A stretch of 13,586 bases of DNA from Candidatus Poribacteria bacterium (lineage in GTDB: Bacteria; Poribacteria; WGA-4E; WGA-3G): NCBI GenBank assembly GCA_028818995.1, contig JAPPMR010000523.1:1-13586 (forward strand), in the 5' to 3' direction. The notes under the pieces were generated by a model. That model saw nothing but the letters and a program-made list of their open reading frames with translations, had not been told where the DNA came from and did no database searches. The stretch's first letter is position 1; the number at the start of each line of letters is the position of its first letter. Shown here in pieces: positions 6,053 to 12,792 of this stretch. The position numbers and the translations under genes are program-made.

Positions 6053-6333
6053 TACAGACAACTGAATACCTACGCAGTTTTACGTGCCACTTGTTTTTTT
6101 TCTACTTATGTAGTATACTATTAAAACCAGTTTGGGCAGCACAGTTACTAATCGGAAACTCTCTTTGCTTTCTACCACCGTATCTAGGGATAAAATAGAC
6201 TGGGACCGGAAGACCTAATGACCCACAAATCCTATTTTTTTACAAAGATTAGTACGACAAAATTAAATCAAAATTCAGCAATAGAACCTTCAATCTTGAC
6301 AATTTTCATACTTTTCTAAGATAAGGAGTCCCT

Positions 6334-7230
6334 ATGTCTGAAAATCAAGTCTCAATCACAGACGAAAATTATCGTTTTTATCACGCCTCTTGTCTTGACA
6401 TGTCTGAATGTGATAATAATTCTATCGCTTTAACAATCACCTCACCTCCTTATTGGAACGCTATTGATTATGATACTCACACCAGTGATGATGAAGCATG
6501 GTATAGGGAGCGGAACTATGATGGGCTTGGCAAAACTTATGAGGACTGGCTCGCTACACTTAAAAAGGTGTTTCTTGAGGTATATCGGGTCACAATTGAT
6601 GGCGGGTTCTGTGCTATCGTTATAGGGACAATCCTACACAAAGGCAAGCACTATCCAGCACCTTTCGACTTAGCAAGCCAATTAAACGATAGCGACTGGA
6701 ACTTTCACCAAGACATAATATGGAACAAAGTCACCGGTGGCGTGAGACGTGCCGGTTCATTTATTCAGCACCAGAAGTCGGGGTACTACTACCCCAATAT
6801 AATGACAGAATACATACTCATATTCCGTAAAGGGGAAAAACCCAGATACGGTTCACAACCTACACTCCCTATTGACGACGTATTCAAACGTGATATAGCC
6901 AACTCGATTTGGCATATCGCACCCGTGCCACCTAAAACAATTGACCACCCGTGTCCATTCCCCGATGAACTCGTCCGACGCATAGTGCTACTCTATTCTG
7001 AAGAGGGTGATGAAATACTTGACCCATTTTTGGGAAGCGGACAAACCGCACGCGGGGCTTTGAGGTTCAGACGCAAATGTGTTGGATACGAGATAGAGTC
7101 CAAATATATTGAGCTGACGCGTCAACGCTTGTATGAAGAACCGCGACGGAAATATCACCTGCTACCGAAGGTAGAAAAACAAAAAGTGTTACCCGAAGAT
7201 CAACTGATGTTGTTTGAGTCGCAAATATAA
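6334..7230 (+). CDS. DNA methyltransferase, beta-class, SPPY type (probable m4C) of a restriction-modification system
   Basis: The enzyme would methylate a specific DNA site with SAM and protect host DNA from its partner nuclease. The ATG at 6334 has AAGGAG (6323-6328) 5 nt upstream. In the 298 residues the catalytic motif IV TSPPYW is at 36-41, and the SAM-binding motif I DPFLGSGQT is at 230-238, followed by GYEIESKYI (251-259). Catalytic motif before SAM motif defines the beta class. SPPY rather than DPPY points to N4-cytosine methylation, though some SPPY enzymes modify adenine. HPCPFPDELVRRIV (205-218) is the conserved helix before motif I. The C-terminus carries QLMLF (290-294), which resembles a sliding-clamp-binding peptide. 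Two nuclease-like genes follow after 11 bp and 53 bp. The recognition site cannot be read from the sequence. Confidence 0.9.
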   Translation: MSENQVSITDENYRFYHASCLDMSECDNNSIALTITSPPYWNAIDYDTHTSDDEAWYRERNYDGLGKTYEDWLATLKKVFLEVYRVTIDGGFCAIVIGTILHKGKHYPAPFDLASQLNDSDWNFHQDIIWNKVTGGVRRAGSFIQHQKSGYYYPNIMTEYILIFRKGEKPRYGSQPTLPIDDVFKRDIANSIWHIAPVPPKTIDHPCPFPDELVRRIVLLYSEEGDEILDPFLGSGQTARGALRFRRKCVGYEIESKYIELTRQRLYEEPRRKYHLLPKVEKQKVLPEDQLMLFESQI

Positions 7231-7241
7231 GGGGCAGATCA

Positions 7242-7919
7242 GTGGCACAAAACGGACAAATGTCTCTGTTCCGGGAGACCGAAGATTACCAAATAACAGA
7301 AGAAGAAACGACGAACTTTGACATTGAGAGGGACTACTTCAAACACTTACAAGAAAATCTAAGCAATGAGACAAAAAAGGAATATGAGACTGGGGTCAAG
7401 CACCTTGTTGAAAGATATAACACAGCGATCTATGAAAACAGGTTCACCGTCGGCGGCGTTGTTGAGGTCTTTACCTTGGCATTAATGCGCTCTACTGGGA
7501 TAGAAATTGAAGGTTGCGGGTCAGAAGCACAAGGTGGGGATTTGATACTTCCCAACGGCCGTATGTTTTCTCTAAAAAGTTCTTTTACAACAGGTGGGAG
7601 CGTGATTCTCGTCAACACAAGAGGGGACAGCGGTACAGATTGGAAAACCGCGACTCTTTTCGTTCTATCCAATGTTGGAATTGTCTATGGGGACCCAGCG
7701 ATGGCACAAGAAGATGATCTGAATCGGGTTGCAGATAACTTACAGATAAAACGGACAGCTCTTAATCGATTTGCACAAGATCCATCGAAACTTATACAAA
7801 TGAACATTCCTTTCAAGCCACCAACGAAAATGGCAGACATAAGTATGAAAGCTAGCGATGCTGTTGCTCGACAACTCATGGACGAACTTAATATGCATAC
7901 TTTACTGGTGCAGATATAA
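7242..7919 (+). CDS. Putative restriction endonuclease subunit, PD-(D/E)xK-like (SLK variant)
   Basis: The GTG at 7242 is chosen because AAGGGG (7229-7234) lies 7 nt upstream; an in-frame ATG lies six codons later (7260). The 225-residue product is not recognised as a known enzyme. It shows a possible PD-(D/E)xK nuclease core: a Glu in a helix (VVEVFTLALMRSTGIE, 73-88), then GGDL (Asp 99) and FSLKSSF (Lys 111), where Ser stands in the usual acidic place before x-K, as in some restriction enzymes. A further strand follows (SVILVNTRG). The N-terminus is helical and charged, and begins with QMSLF (6-10), a clamp-binding-like peptide. Only 11 bp separate it from the methyltransferase, so it is co-transcribed and most simply a cognate restriction protein. 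The substituted acidic residue means activity alone is uncertain. Confidence 0.6.
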   Translation: MAQNGQMSLFRETEDYQITEEETTNFDIERDYFKHLQENLSNETKKEYETGVKHLVERYNTAIYENRFTVGGVVEVFTLALMRSTGIEIEGCGSEAQGGDLILPNGRMFSLKSSFTTGGSVILVNTRGDSGTDWKTATLFVLSNVGIVYGDPAMAQEDDLNRVADNLQIKRTALNRFAQDPSKLIQMNIPFKPPTKMADISMKASDAVARQLMDELNMHTLLVQI

Positions 7920-7961
7920 ATTGATAGAGACAGCCTAATTCGGATTTATTCGCTACAATCA

Positions 7962-7967
7962 TATAAT
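7962..7967 (+). promoter_or_regulatory. Perfect TATAAT just before the third gene of the cassette
   Basis: TATAAT ends 5 nt before the ATG at 7973, with a poor -35 (TTCGGA, 7939-7944) at 17 bp. If real, the transcript would begin at or beside the ATG, giving a leaderless message; this would fit the lack of a ribosome-binding site there. AT-rich context makes chance likely. Confidence 0.25.
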
Positions 7968-7972
7968 CTACT

Positions 7973-8638
7973 ATGCTAAACCAAAAGATCGTTGATACCA
8001 CAGAATCATTAAGACTTGCCTCCCGGAATATACCGAAAAAATGGGGTGGCAAAAAGGCAATCCTTGAAATGAAGGAAGGTGGCTCACGCCACTGGAGGCA
8101 AACAGAATGGCAAGGTTGGTATTTTCAATACTTATGTGAATCTCTTTTTAAAGGCATACTTGATATGCCCGGCAAGAAGTATGGAAAAACGGAATTTGAC
8201 GCTTTTTCAGAAATTACATGGGACTTTAAGTCGCATGCATCCAACTCGACAACCCATGATATTATTTGTAACGATACAGAGGCGATATTAAAGACGATTG
8301 ATGATTATGGTTACTATGGATTGATTCTTGCTGTTGGTGAGGCGAAATATAACGACAAAGACGGGACTTTCAGGACATGGCACCAAGATCTGAAAGGAGG
8401 GAAAAGCACGTATACACTGGACCGGGAAAAGAGAGGCAAAAAACCAAAGACCCGTAAAACAGAATTTGTTTTATTCGAAATCCACTTTGTATGTTTTGAT
8501 CTTGATGCATTGCAGGAATGCGGTGTATCATTCCAAAAGGGCTTTAGAAATGCTGATGGTAGCCCAAGACGTGAAAAGGTTGCGATAAATACTCGAAGAA
8601 TTCCAGATGATGTTTTTATTCTTACCGAAGACTTCTAA
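7973..8638 (+). CDS. Putative type II restriction endonuclease, PD-(D/E)xK fold
   Basis: The 221-residue product shows a canonical-looking nuclease core: a helix with Glu residues (EWQGWYFQYLCESLF, 45-59), then EFD (Asp 76) and, eight residues on, WDFKSH (Asp 84, Lys 86). This gives D-x7-D-x-K, the metal-binding and catalytic set of PD-(D/E)xK enzymes. A later strand reads GLILAVGEAKY. The rest is rich in Lys and Arg, as expected for DNA contact. The precise restriction family is not recognised. No ribosome-binding site is seen before the ATG at 7973. It follows the first nuclease-like gene by 53 bp on the same strand. It may be the main cutting subunit, a heterodimer partner of the preceding protein, or the nuclease of a system whose own methyltransferase is the one upstream. 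Confidence 0.65.
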   Translation: MLNQKIVDTTESLRLASRNIPKKWGGKKAILEMKEGGSRHWRQTEWQGWYFQYLCESLFKGILDMPGKKYGKTEFDAFSEITWDFKSHASNSTTHDIICNDTEAILKTIDDYGYYGLILAVGEAKYNDKDGTFRTWHQDLKGGKSTYTLDREKRGKKPKTRKTEFVLFEIHFVCFDLDALQECGVSFQKGFRNADGSPRREKVAINTRRIPDDVFILTEDF

Positions 8639-8716
8639 GTCCAAAACCACTTATAGCGTATTTTTCAGCCGTCAATCCCCACCTTCACCATCCTGCCTTT
8701 AAGGTTTTTCCTTCAA

Positions 8717-9532
8717 TCATCGCTTGAGTGTGCTGACAATTTCTTCGTTGCCCTCACGCAACGCCATGTCGAGAGGTGTCTCACCTTCATAGGGTTGAAA
8801 CACAACTCTCTTGAATTCACGTAGCGGCCAGACCAGTGAGGTGACTTCATCTGTCCATTCAGTGAACTGTTTCGGATGACACATTCGACTGACCGTTTTC
8901 AGCGATGGATCAGCCCCGTGGTCCAATAATAGCCGAACCATCCGCAAATTGCCCAACCGAGCAGCAAAATGGAGTGGTGTTTCCTTGCCATATTCAATGA
9001 AATGCTCGTTATCCATGATAGGTTCGTCATCAAGTCCACTGAGTGCTTGCGCATTGACATCCGCGCCTGCTTTAATCAAGATATAGGCTTGTGCAAGATG
9101 CGTGTCGTCATCGTGTCGGGATTGCACATGGAGTAAGGTTTCGCCGTTGTAGGGCCATGCGAAATTCGGATCCAACCCGTTTTCTACCATGAGCAGAAAC
9201 GAATCGAAGTTGGTGACACCGACACCATGAAACCCAAGATAAGATGGTTGATTGATGGCAACTCCCTGACTCATGAGATACCGGTTAATCTCGTAATCAC
9301 TACTTGGCCAATGCGTGCCGTGGTCATTACTGTTGTTCACATCCGCGCCTGCCTCTACAAGTGCCTTAACCTTATCAATGTCTTTGAGTCTAATGCTCGC
9401 ACAATGGAGCGGTGATATCCGATTTATTTTCACGTTTATGAGTTCTGGCGCTTCGGCAAGCATTTGTTGTATTGTCTCTATATCTGCTGTTTCAAATTCT
9501 GTCTGCCAGCGTTCAATGAGTTCTCGGTTCAT
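8717..9532 (-). CDS. Ankyrin-repeat protein
   Basis: The 271-residue product has AAGGAG (complement of 9538-9543) 5 nt before its ATG. No signal peptide or membrane segment is seen, so it is probably cytoplasmic. Ankyrin repeats: residues 38-69 (SPLHCASIRL with AGADVNNSN), a degenerate one near 70-125, 129-162 (NGETLLHVQSR with KAGADVNAQ), 182-213 (GKETPLHFAARLGNLRMV with DHGADPSLK) and a terminal half-repeat 249-271 (GETPLDMALREGNEEIV). Between the last two, 214-248 is a non-repeat insertion rich in Trp and charged residues. Such proteins mediate protein-protein contacts; the partner cannot be inferred. It is a single gene convergent with the nuclease genes (78-bp gap), and is read away from the upstream aminotransferase. 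Confidence 0.85.
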   Translation of the reverse strand: MNRELIERWQTEFETADIETIQQMLAEAPELINVKINRISPLHCASIRLKDIDKVKALVEAGADVNNSNDHGTHWPSSDYEINRYLMSQGVAINQPSYLGFHGVGVTNFDSFLLMVENGLDPNFAWPYNGETLLHVQSRHDDDTHLAQAYILIKAGADVNAQALSGLDDEPIMDNEHFIEYGKETPLHFAARLGNLRMVRLLLDHGADPSLKTVSRMCHPKQFTEWTDEVTSLVWPLREFKRVVFQPYEGETPLDMALREGNEEIVSTLKR

Positions 9533-9649
9533 GTCATCTCCTTATGATAATACGCGGGTGCGGTACCTACTGTCTAATCCTTTGCTACATTTAAAGACGA
9601 CAAGCGATAATTAAGGTTACATTTTATAGTGCTTTGTCAACATATTATA

Positions 9650-9677
9650 GGTCGCGATTCGGAGATCGCTCCTACCG
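9650..9677 (-). repeat. Hairpin repeat copy 4 (GTAGGAGCGAT type)
   Basis: On the minus strand it reads CGGTAGGAGCGATCTCCGA and then ATCGCGACC. GCGAT and ATCGC (9665-9669 and 9654-9658) pair around the loop CTCCGA. It belongs to the same design as the hairpins at 5930-6052 and lies between the divergent ankyrin and aminotransferase genes. Confidence 0.5.
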
Positions 9678-9700
9678 TATCTGAACAACCAGTAACCAAA

Positions 9701-9758
9701 ACTTTACACACCCATTTTCAAAATCTGACTTGACAAAAATGGGTGTATACTGTAAAGT
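9701..9758. repeat. Long imperfect inverted repeat over the aminotransferase promoter
   Basis: The left arm ACTTTACACACCCATTTT (9701-9718) is matched on the right by AAAATGGGTG (9736-9745) and TGTAAAGT (9751-9758). All 18 bases pair, the right arm being split by five extra bases, TATAC (9746-9750). The arms flank a 17-bp spacer that contains TTGACA. It lies upstream of the expected transcription start, so it is more likely an operator or binding site than an RNA hairpin. Confidence 0.65.
9730..9758 (+). promoter_or_regulatory. Candidate promoter of the DegT aminotransferase gene
   Basis: A perfect TTGACA (9730-9735) is followed after 17 bp by TAAAGT (9753-9758, 4 of 6 matches). The start would be near 9765, about 35 bp before the chosen ATG. 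The whole promoter sits inside the right half of the inverted repeat, suggesting that a regulator bound there would control it. Confidence 0.4.
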
Positions 9759-9799
9759 GTCACAAATCTTGATGTTGGCGGAGAATTATGGAGGAGAAG

Positions 9800-11059
9800 A
9801 TGTCAGACCGTTTAGCAGTAGATGGGGGAACACCTGTCATCGCAGAACCGATTCCTGGCGGAATGCATGGACCCAGTGTCATAGATGAACGAGAGATTGA
9901 TGCTGTGACAGAAGTCCTACGAAGTGGTAAACTTTTTAGATTTGTTGAAAACTCCAATGTAGCAGCCTTTGAGAAAGAAGCTGCGGCGCGACTTGGTACC
10001 AAACATGCTTTGATGGTGAATTCAGGTACATCGGCGATTATCTGTGGACTCACAGGTGTAGGTATCGGTCCTGGTGATGAGGTGATTTTGCCCGGATACA
10101 CCTTTATAGCGACGGCGGCGGCTATTGTCGGTGTGGGTGCAATTCCCATTATTGCAGAAATTGACGATTCACTTGGGCTGGACCCCGCAGATGTGGAACG
10201 AAAAATAACCCCACACACCAAAGCAATAATACCTGTTCACATGCAGGGCGTACCGTGCCGACTTGAAGCCATCGTGGAGATTGCAAAAAAGCATAATCTA
10301 AAGGTAGTGGAAGATTGTTGCCAATGTGTTGGTGGTCAGTATAAAGGCAAATATGCTGGTACTTGGGGTGATGCAGGAGCATGGAGTCTCAACTATTTTA
10401 AGGTGATAACGTGTGGAGAAGGTGGCTTAGTCTTTTCTGATGATTATGACACGTATGAACGCGCTGCGTTTGCTTCAGAACCGGGGTTGCCCATGTGGAT
10501 GAGCGATTCTGAATGGCAAAATAACCCTTTCTCTTGCCAAACTTATCGTCCGGGTGAAATTTTAGGTGCAATTGCACGCGTGCAGCTTTCAAAATTGGAT
10601 GACATTTTGGGACATACACGTCTGCTTAAAAAGGCGTTCATTGCTGAACTTTCCGACAACCCAAAAGGTTACATAAGACAACATGTAGATGACCCAAGCG
10701 GTGAATGTGGTATTAGTGCCGCTATAATTGTGCGCGATGTAGAACTTGCCAAAAAGTATACTGAGGCACTTAGAGCAGAAGGATTAGGGGCTGGTACTGC
10801 CTACAACGAAGGTTTCCCCGACAGACATATTTACACCTATTGGGATTCCATTCTGTTTAAACATTCACCGAACGAAGCAGGTTACCCGTGGGGTGACCCG
10901 CGATACAAAGGAAATGTTGAGTATTCGCGTGATATGTGTCCCGAAACGCTTTCTATTCTTGGTCGTGCGCTAAGGTTTGGATTTAACGTGAACATGCAGG
11001 AGGAACATGCACGATTAATGGCAGCTGCTATCAATAAAGTTGACGATGCTATTGGGTAG
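9800..11059 (+). CDS. DegT/DnrJ/EryC1/StrS family PLP-dependent aminotransferase
   Basis: This fold-type I aminotransferase family acts on keto-sugars, inosose-type and related substrates; the substrate here is not evident. The ATG at 9800 (product MSDRLAVDGGTPV, 419 residues) is preferred over the in-frame ATG at 9788 because GGAGG at 9790-9794 is well spaced for it, while the upstream GGAGA is only 3 nt from the first ATG. Numbered from 9800: NSGTSAI (74-80) contacts the PLP phosphate, VVEDCCQCVG contains Asp 172 that binds the pyridine nitrogen, and SLNYFKVITCGEGG contains the PLP lysine, Lys 201. LPGYTFIATAAAI is the conserved helix start. All catalytic residues are in place and the length is normal. 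It is a single gene with its own promoter and inverted repeat, facing a convergent acetyltransferase 34 bp beyond its stop. Confidence 0.93.
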   Translation: MSDRLAVDGGTPVIAEPIPGGMHGPSVIDEREIDAVTEVLRSGKLFRFVENSNVAAFEKEAAARLGTKHALMVNSGTSAIICGLTGVGIGPGDEVILPGYTFIATAAAIVGVGAIPIIAEIDDSLGLDPADVERKITPHTKAIIPVHMQGVPCRLEAIVEIAKKHNLKVVEDCCQCVGGQYKGKYAGTWGDAGAWSLNYFKVITCGEGGLVFSDDYDTYERAAFASEPGLPMWMSDSEWQNNPFSCQTYRPGEILGAIARVQLSKLDDILGHTRLLKKAFIAELSDNPKGYIRQHVDDPSGECGISAAIIVRDVELAKKYTEALRAEGLGAGTAYNEGFPDRHIYTYWDSILFKHSPNEAGYPWGDPRYKGNVEYSRDMCPETLSILGRALRFGFNVNMQEEHARLMAAAINKVDDAIG

Positions 11060-11093
11060 AGCAGCGTTCAAGTTAAGTCTCTAAACATTATTA

Positions 11094-11852
11094 TCAAGAG
11101 GTCGCGACAATGTAAATGCGCCTTGAGACTTCAGTAAATCCTAATTTTTGTGCAGTCCGGAGCGAAGCGATGTTTTCTTCCCCGCAACTCCAGACAGGAA
11201 CTTTGCCCATAGCCTGGATCTGTTGCGCAACGAGGGATGCAGCTGAGGTGGCATAGCCTTTTCCTCGCCATTCCTCCAATGTGGATACACTTATACCGCC
11301 ATGTAAATCTGAGCATGCATAGGTGTGGGCAATAGAGACGATACTATCGTTCACAATTACAGCAGCAACTGGACCCGTAGTTATAGTCCTTTGAGGCGTT
11401 TGATAAGAGTTTATCCGAACTCCTGCAGGAGCATTTGCTATAAGTTCTACATCTGCCAAAGTTAATAATCGAACTATTTCATTGGAATAAGAACGTGCGG
11501 GTTCTAAAAGAGCTTGATGGATTTCAACGTAATACTTAGCAGAACTGCCGATTTTCGCTGATATATGTTGTCCAAGGGTTTCGGCGTATATAGGGTCAAC
11601 GTTTATATTAAGAGATTCCAAATCTGTCTGAAATTCTAACAGATGCCACAAAGCATCTACATCTGTAGCAAAGCAGAATGCATCATCATAAAGCGTATCA
11701 ATAACTAAGGAAGCGGTTATGTCTGGCAGATTACCGAAAACATAAGCACGACACATCCCTTGTTTCAGACAGTCTAAAACATTCAACGTTGTCGGCGTAT
11801 CACCGATAATATCTGCTAAAATAAGACATTCTTCAGGTGTTAGTTTTTCCAT
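11094..11852 (-). CDS. GNAT family N-acetyltransferase
   Basis: The 252-residue product ends in a GNAT domain. VSTLEEWRGKGYATSAASLV (189-208) contains the acetyl-CoA pyrophosphate loop (RGKGYA, 196-201), and WSCGEENIASLRTAQKLGF (221-239) is the conserved NxxSxxxxxKLGF helix and turn. The N-terminal 110 residues are a diverged region with no motif, and 115-180 contains SIAHTYACSD, the beta strands leading to the acetyl-CoA site. Overall it resembles the two-part GNAT_acetyltr_2 or FR47-like type. The acceptor substrate is unknown. No clear ribosome-binding site precedes the ATG. Its start lies 26 bp from that of the divergent metallo-hydrolase gene, so its promoter must lie largely inside that neighbour or in the short gap. 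Confidence 0.8.
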   Translation of the reverse strand: MEKLTPEECLILADIIGDTPTTLNVLDCLKQGMCRAYVFGNLPDITASLVIDTLYDDAFCFATDVDALWHLLEFQTDLESLNINVDPIYAETLGQHISAKIGSSAKYYVEIHQALLEPARSYSNEIVRLLTLADVELIANAPAGVRINSYQTPQRTITTGPVAAVIVNDSIVSIAHTYACSDLHGGISVSTLEEWRGKGYATSAASLVAQQIQAMGKVPVWSCGEENIASLRTAQKLGFTEVSRRIYIVATS

Positions 11853-11878
11853 TGTTTTGATGAAAGGATTCTTTGTGA

Positions 11879-12673
11879 ATGAAGATTACGATTTTAGGTT
11901 CAGGCACATCAACAGGTGTCCCTGAGTATAAATGTGAGTGCGAAACTTGTCAAGATTCTATGCAGGTCGGCTCAAAAAACTACCGTACGCGTTCGTCTGT
12001 CCATATCCAAAAGGATGGGAAAAATCTACAATTTGACCTCGGTCCAAACTTCATGGATCAAATCAATCGGAATAAGATTGAATGGATAGATGCGGTCATC
12101 TTTACGCACTGCCATGCCGACCATATTAGCGGAACAAACGACATCGTAATGCCATGCCGCAAACAGCAGATGGACATGCCAGTCTATGGTCCTGAACAAA
12201 CAATTGAAATTCTGCAACGCAACTTTTACTATATGTTTACCAAAGAAACTTTCCAAGGCGGCGGTGTTGGCCACCTGCTTCCAAACGTTATTGACGGAAG
12301 GTTTCAGTTGCACGGTTTTGACATCACACCAATCCCTGTAGAACATGGTAACGTTGACACTAATGGCTATCGGATTGACAACTTCGGTTACATTCCCGAT
12401 GTAAAACAATTGCCAGAAAAATCGCAAGCACTTTTGGAAGGGATTGAGGTGCTTGTTATTGATGCCTTAAGTTTCAATCCGGGACACCCAACCCATCAAT
12501 CGGTCGGACAAGCTTTGGAAATCAGTGCTGCCTTACAACCCAAAGAAACCTATTTTACACATATTATGCACCGTCTTGACCATCGGCATTTTAAAGAGCA
12601 GTGTGCGGAGCAGAACATTGATCTTCCAGATAACGCCTACCTTGCCTATGATGGACAAGTGATTATGTTATAA
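11879..12673 (+). CDS. PhnP-like metallo-beta-lactamase-fold hydrolase
   Basis: The ATG at 11879 has GAAAGGA (11862-11868) 10 nt upstream. The 264-residue product begins MKITILGSGTSTGVPEYKC, the typical opening of PhnP/RNase Z-like hydrolases, and has the metal motif HCHADH at 77-82 in THCHADHISG. Further likely metal or active-site positions are His 156 (PVEHG), Asp 195 (VIDALSF) and the THIMHRLDH segment (227-235). Three cysteines near the N-terminus (CECETC, 19-24) match the extra zinc site of E. coli PhnP. PhnP opens cyclic ribose phosphate in phosphonate breakdown; related proteins act on other cyclic phosphodiesters, and no phosphonate genes are seen here, so the substrate is open. It ends at a strong terminator. 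Confidence 0.85.
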   Translation: MKITILGSGTSTGVPEYKCECETCQDSMQVGSKNYRTRSSVHIQKDGKNLQFDLGPNFMDQINRNKIEWIDAVIFTHCHADHISGTNDIVMPCRKQQMDMPVYGPEQTIEILQRNFYYMFTKETFQGGGVGHLLPNVIDGRFQLHGFDITPIPVEHGNVDTNGYRIDNFGYIPDVKQLPEKSQALLEGIEVLVIDALSFNPGHPTHQSVGQALEISAALQPKETYFTHIMHRLDHRHFKEQCAEQNIDLPDNAYLAYDGQVIML

Positions 12674-12676
12674 TTT

Positions 12677-12708
12677 GTTATTAGTTCTCGGTTTTCAGTT
12701 ATCAGTTA
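12677..12708. repeat. Short degenerate GTTATCAGTT-like repeat
   Basis: GTTATTAGTT (12677-12686) and GTTATCAGTT (12698-12707) flank a CTCGGTTTTCA segment that itself contains GGTTTTCAG. The units differ by one base. It sits directly between the hydrolase stop and the terminator stem. Confidence 0.35.
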
Positions 12709-12711
12709 AAG

Positions 12712-12752
12712 AAATCAACACCGAATTCCACAAGTGGATTCGGTGTTGATTT
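12712..12752. terminator. Strong bidirectional terminator hairpin
   Basis: AAATCAACACCGAATTCCAC (12712-12731) pairs with GTGGATTCGGTGTTGATTT (12734-12752), giving a 19-bp stem with one bulged T and a two-base loop. The stem ends in AAA on the left and TTT on the right, so it can act on both strands. It lies 39 bp beyond the plus-strand hydrolase stop and 40 bp beyond the minus-strand adaptor stop. The stem is unusually long and the turn very tight, so its DNA may also form a cruciform. Confidence 0.8.
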
Positions 12753-12792
12753 GTTATAACAGAACACTTTTTAGACTACACGCCTCGTTGCT

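Larger units (their letters stand above)
5748..6333. other. Gene-free spacer between divergent operons, carrying hairpin repeats
   Basis: No convincing gene is present. One 76-codon open frame (5894-6124, plus) runs across the hairpin repeats, has no ribosome-binding site and no recognisable protein character. The spacer must hold the promoters of the minus-strand unit (5747 and down) and of the methyltransferase operon. A TTGACA hexamer at 6296-6301 was seen, but it has no well-placed -10 before the ribosome-binding site. Three small hairpins occupy 5930-6060; 6061-6290 shows nothing recognisable. Confidence 0.6.

Noticed and set aside
5894..6124. 76-codon plus-strand open frame in the spacer upstream of the methyltransferase
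   Set aside because: It runs through three hairpin repeats, has no ribosome-binding site, and its product has no recognisable protein pattern.
6296..6322. TTGACA with TAAGAT at 15 bp as a promoter of the methyltransferase gene
   Set aside because: The start would fall on or after the ribosome-binding site, and the spacing is short; no consistent promoter could be drawn.
9530..9537. Three-codon minigene (ATG ACA TGA) overlapping the start of the ankyrin gene
   Set aside because: Such patterns arise by chance, and the ribosome-binding site is explained by the ankyrin start itself.
9760..10221. 153-codon minus-strand open frame rich in Ser, Pro and Ala
   Set aside because: It is antisense to the aminotransferase; its composition follows from the GC pattern of the plus-strand gene.
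12026..12427. 133-codon minus-strand open frame opposite the PhnP-like gene
   Set aside because: It lies wholly within a gene whose conserved metal motifs are on the plus strand, and its product resembles nothing known.
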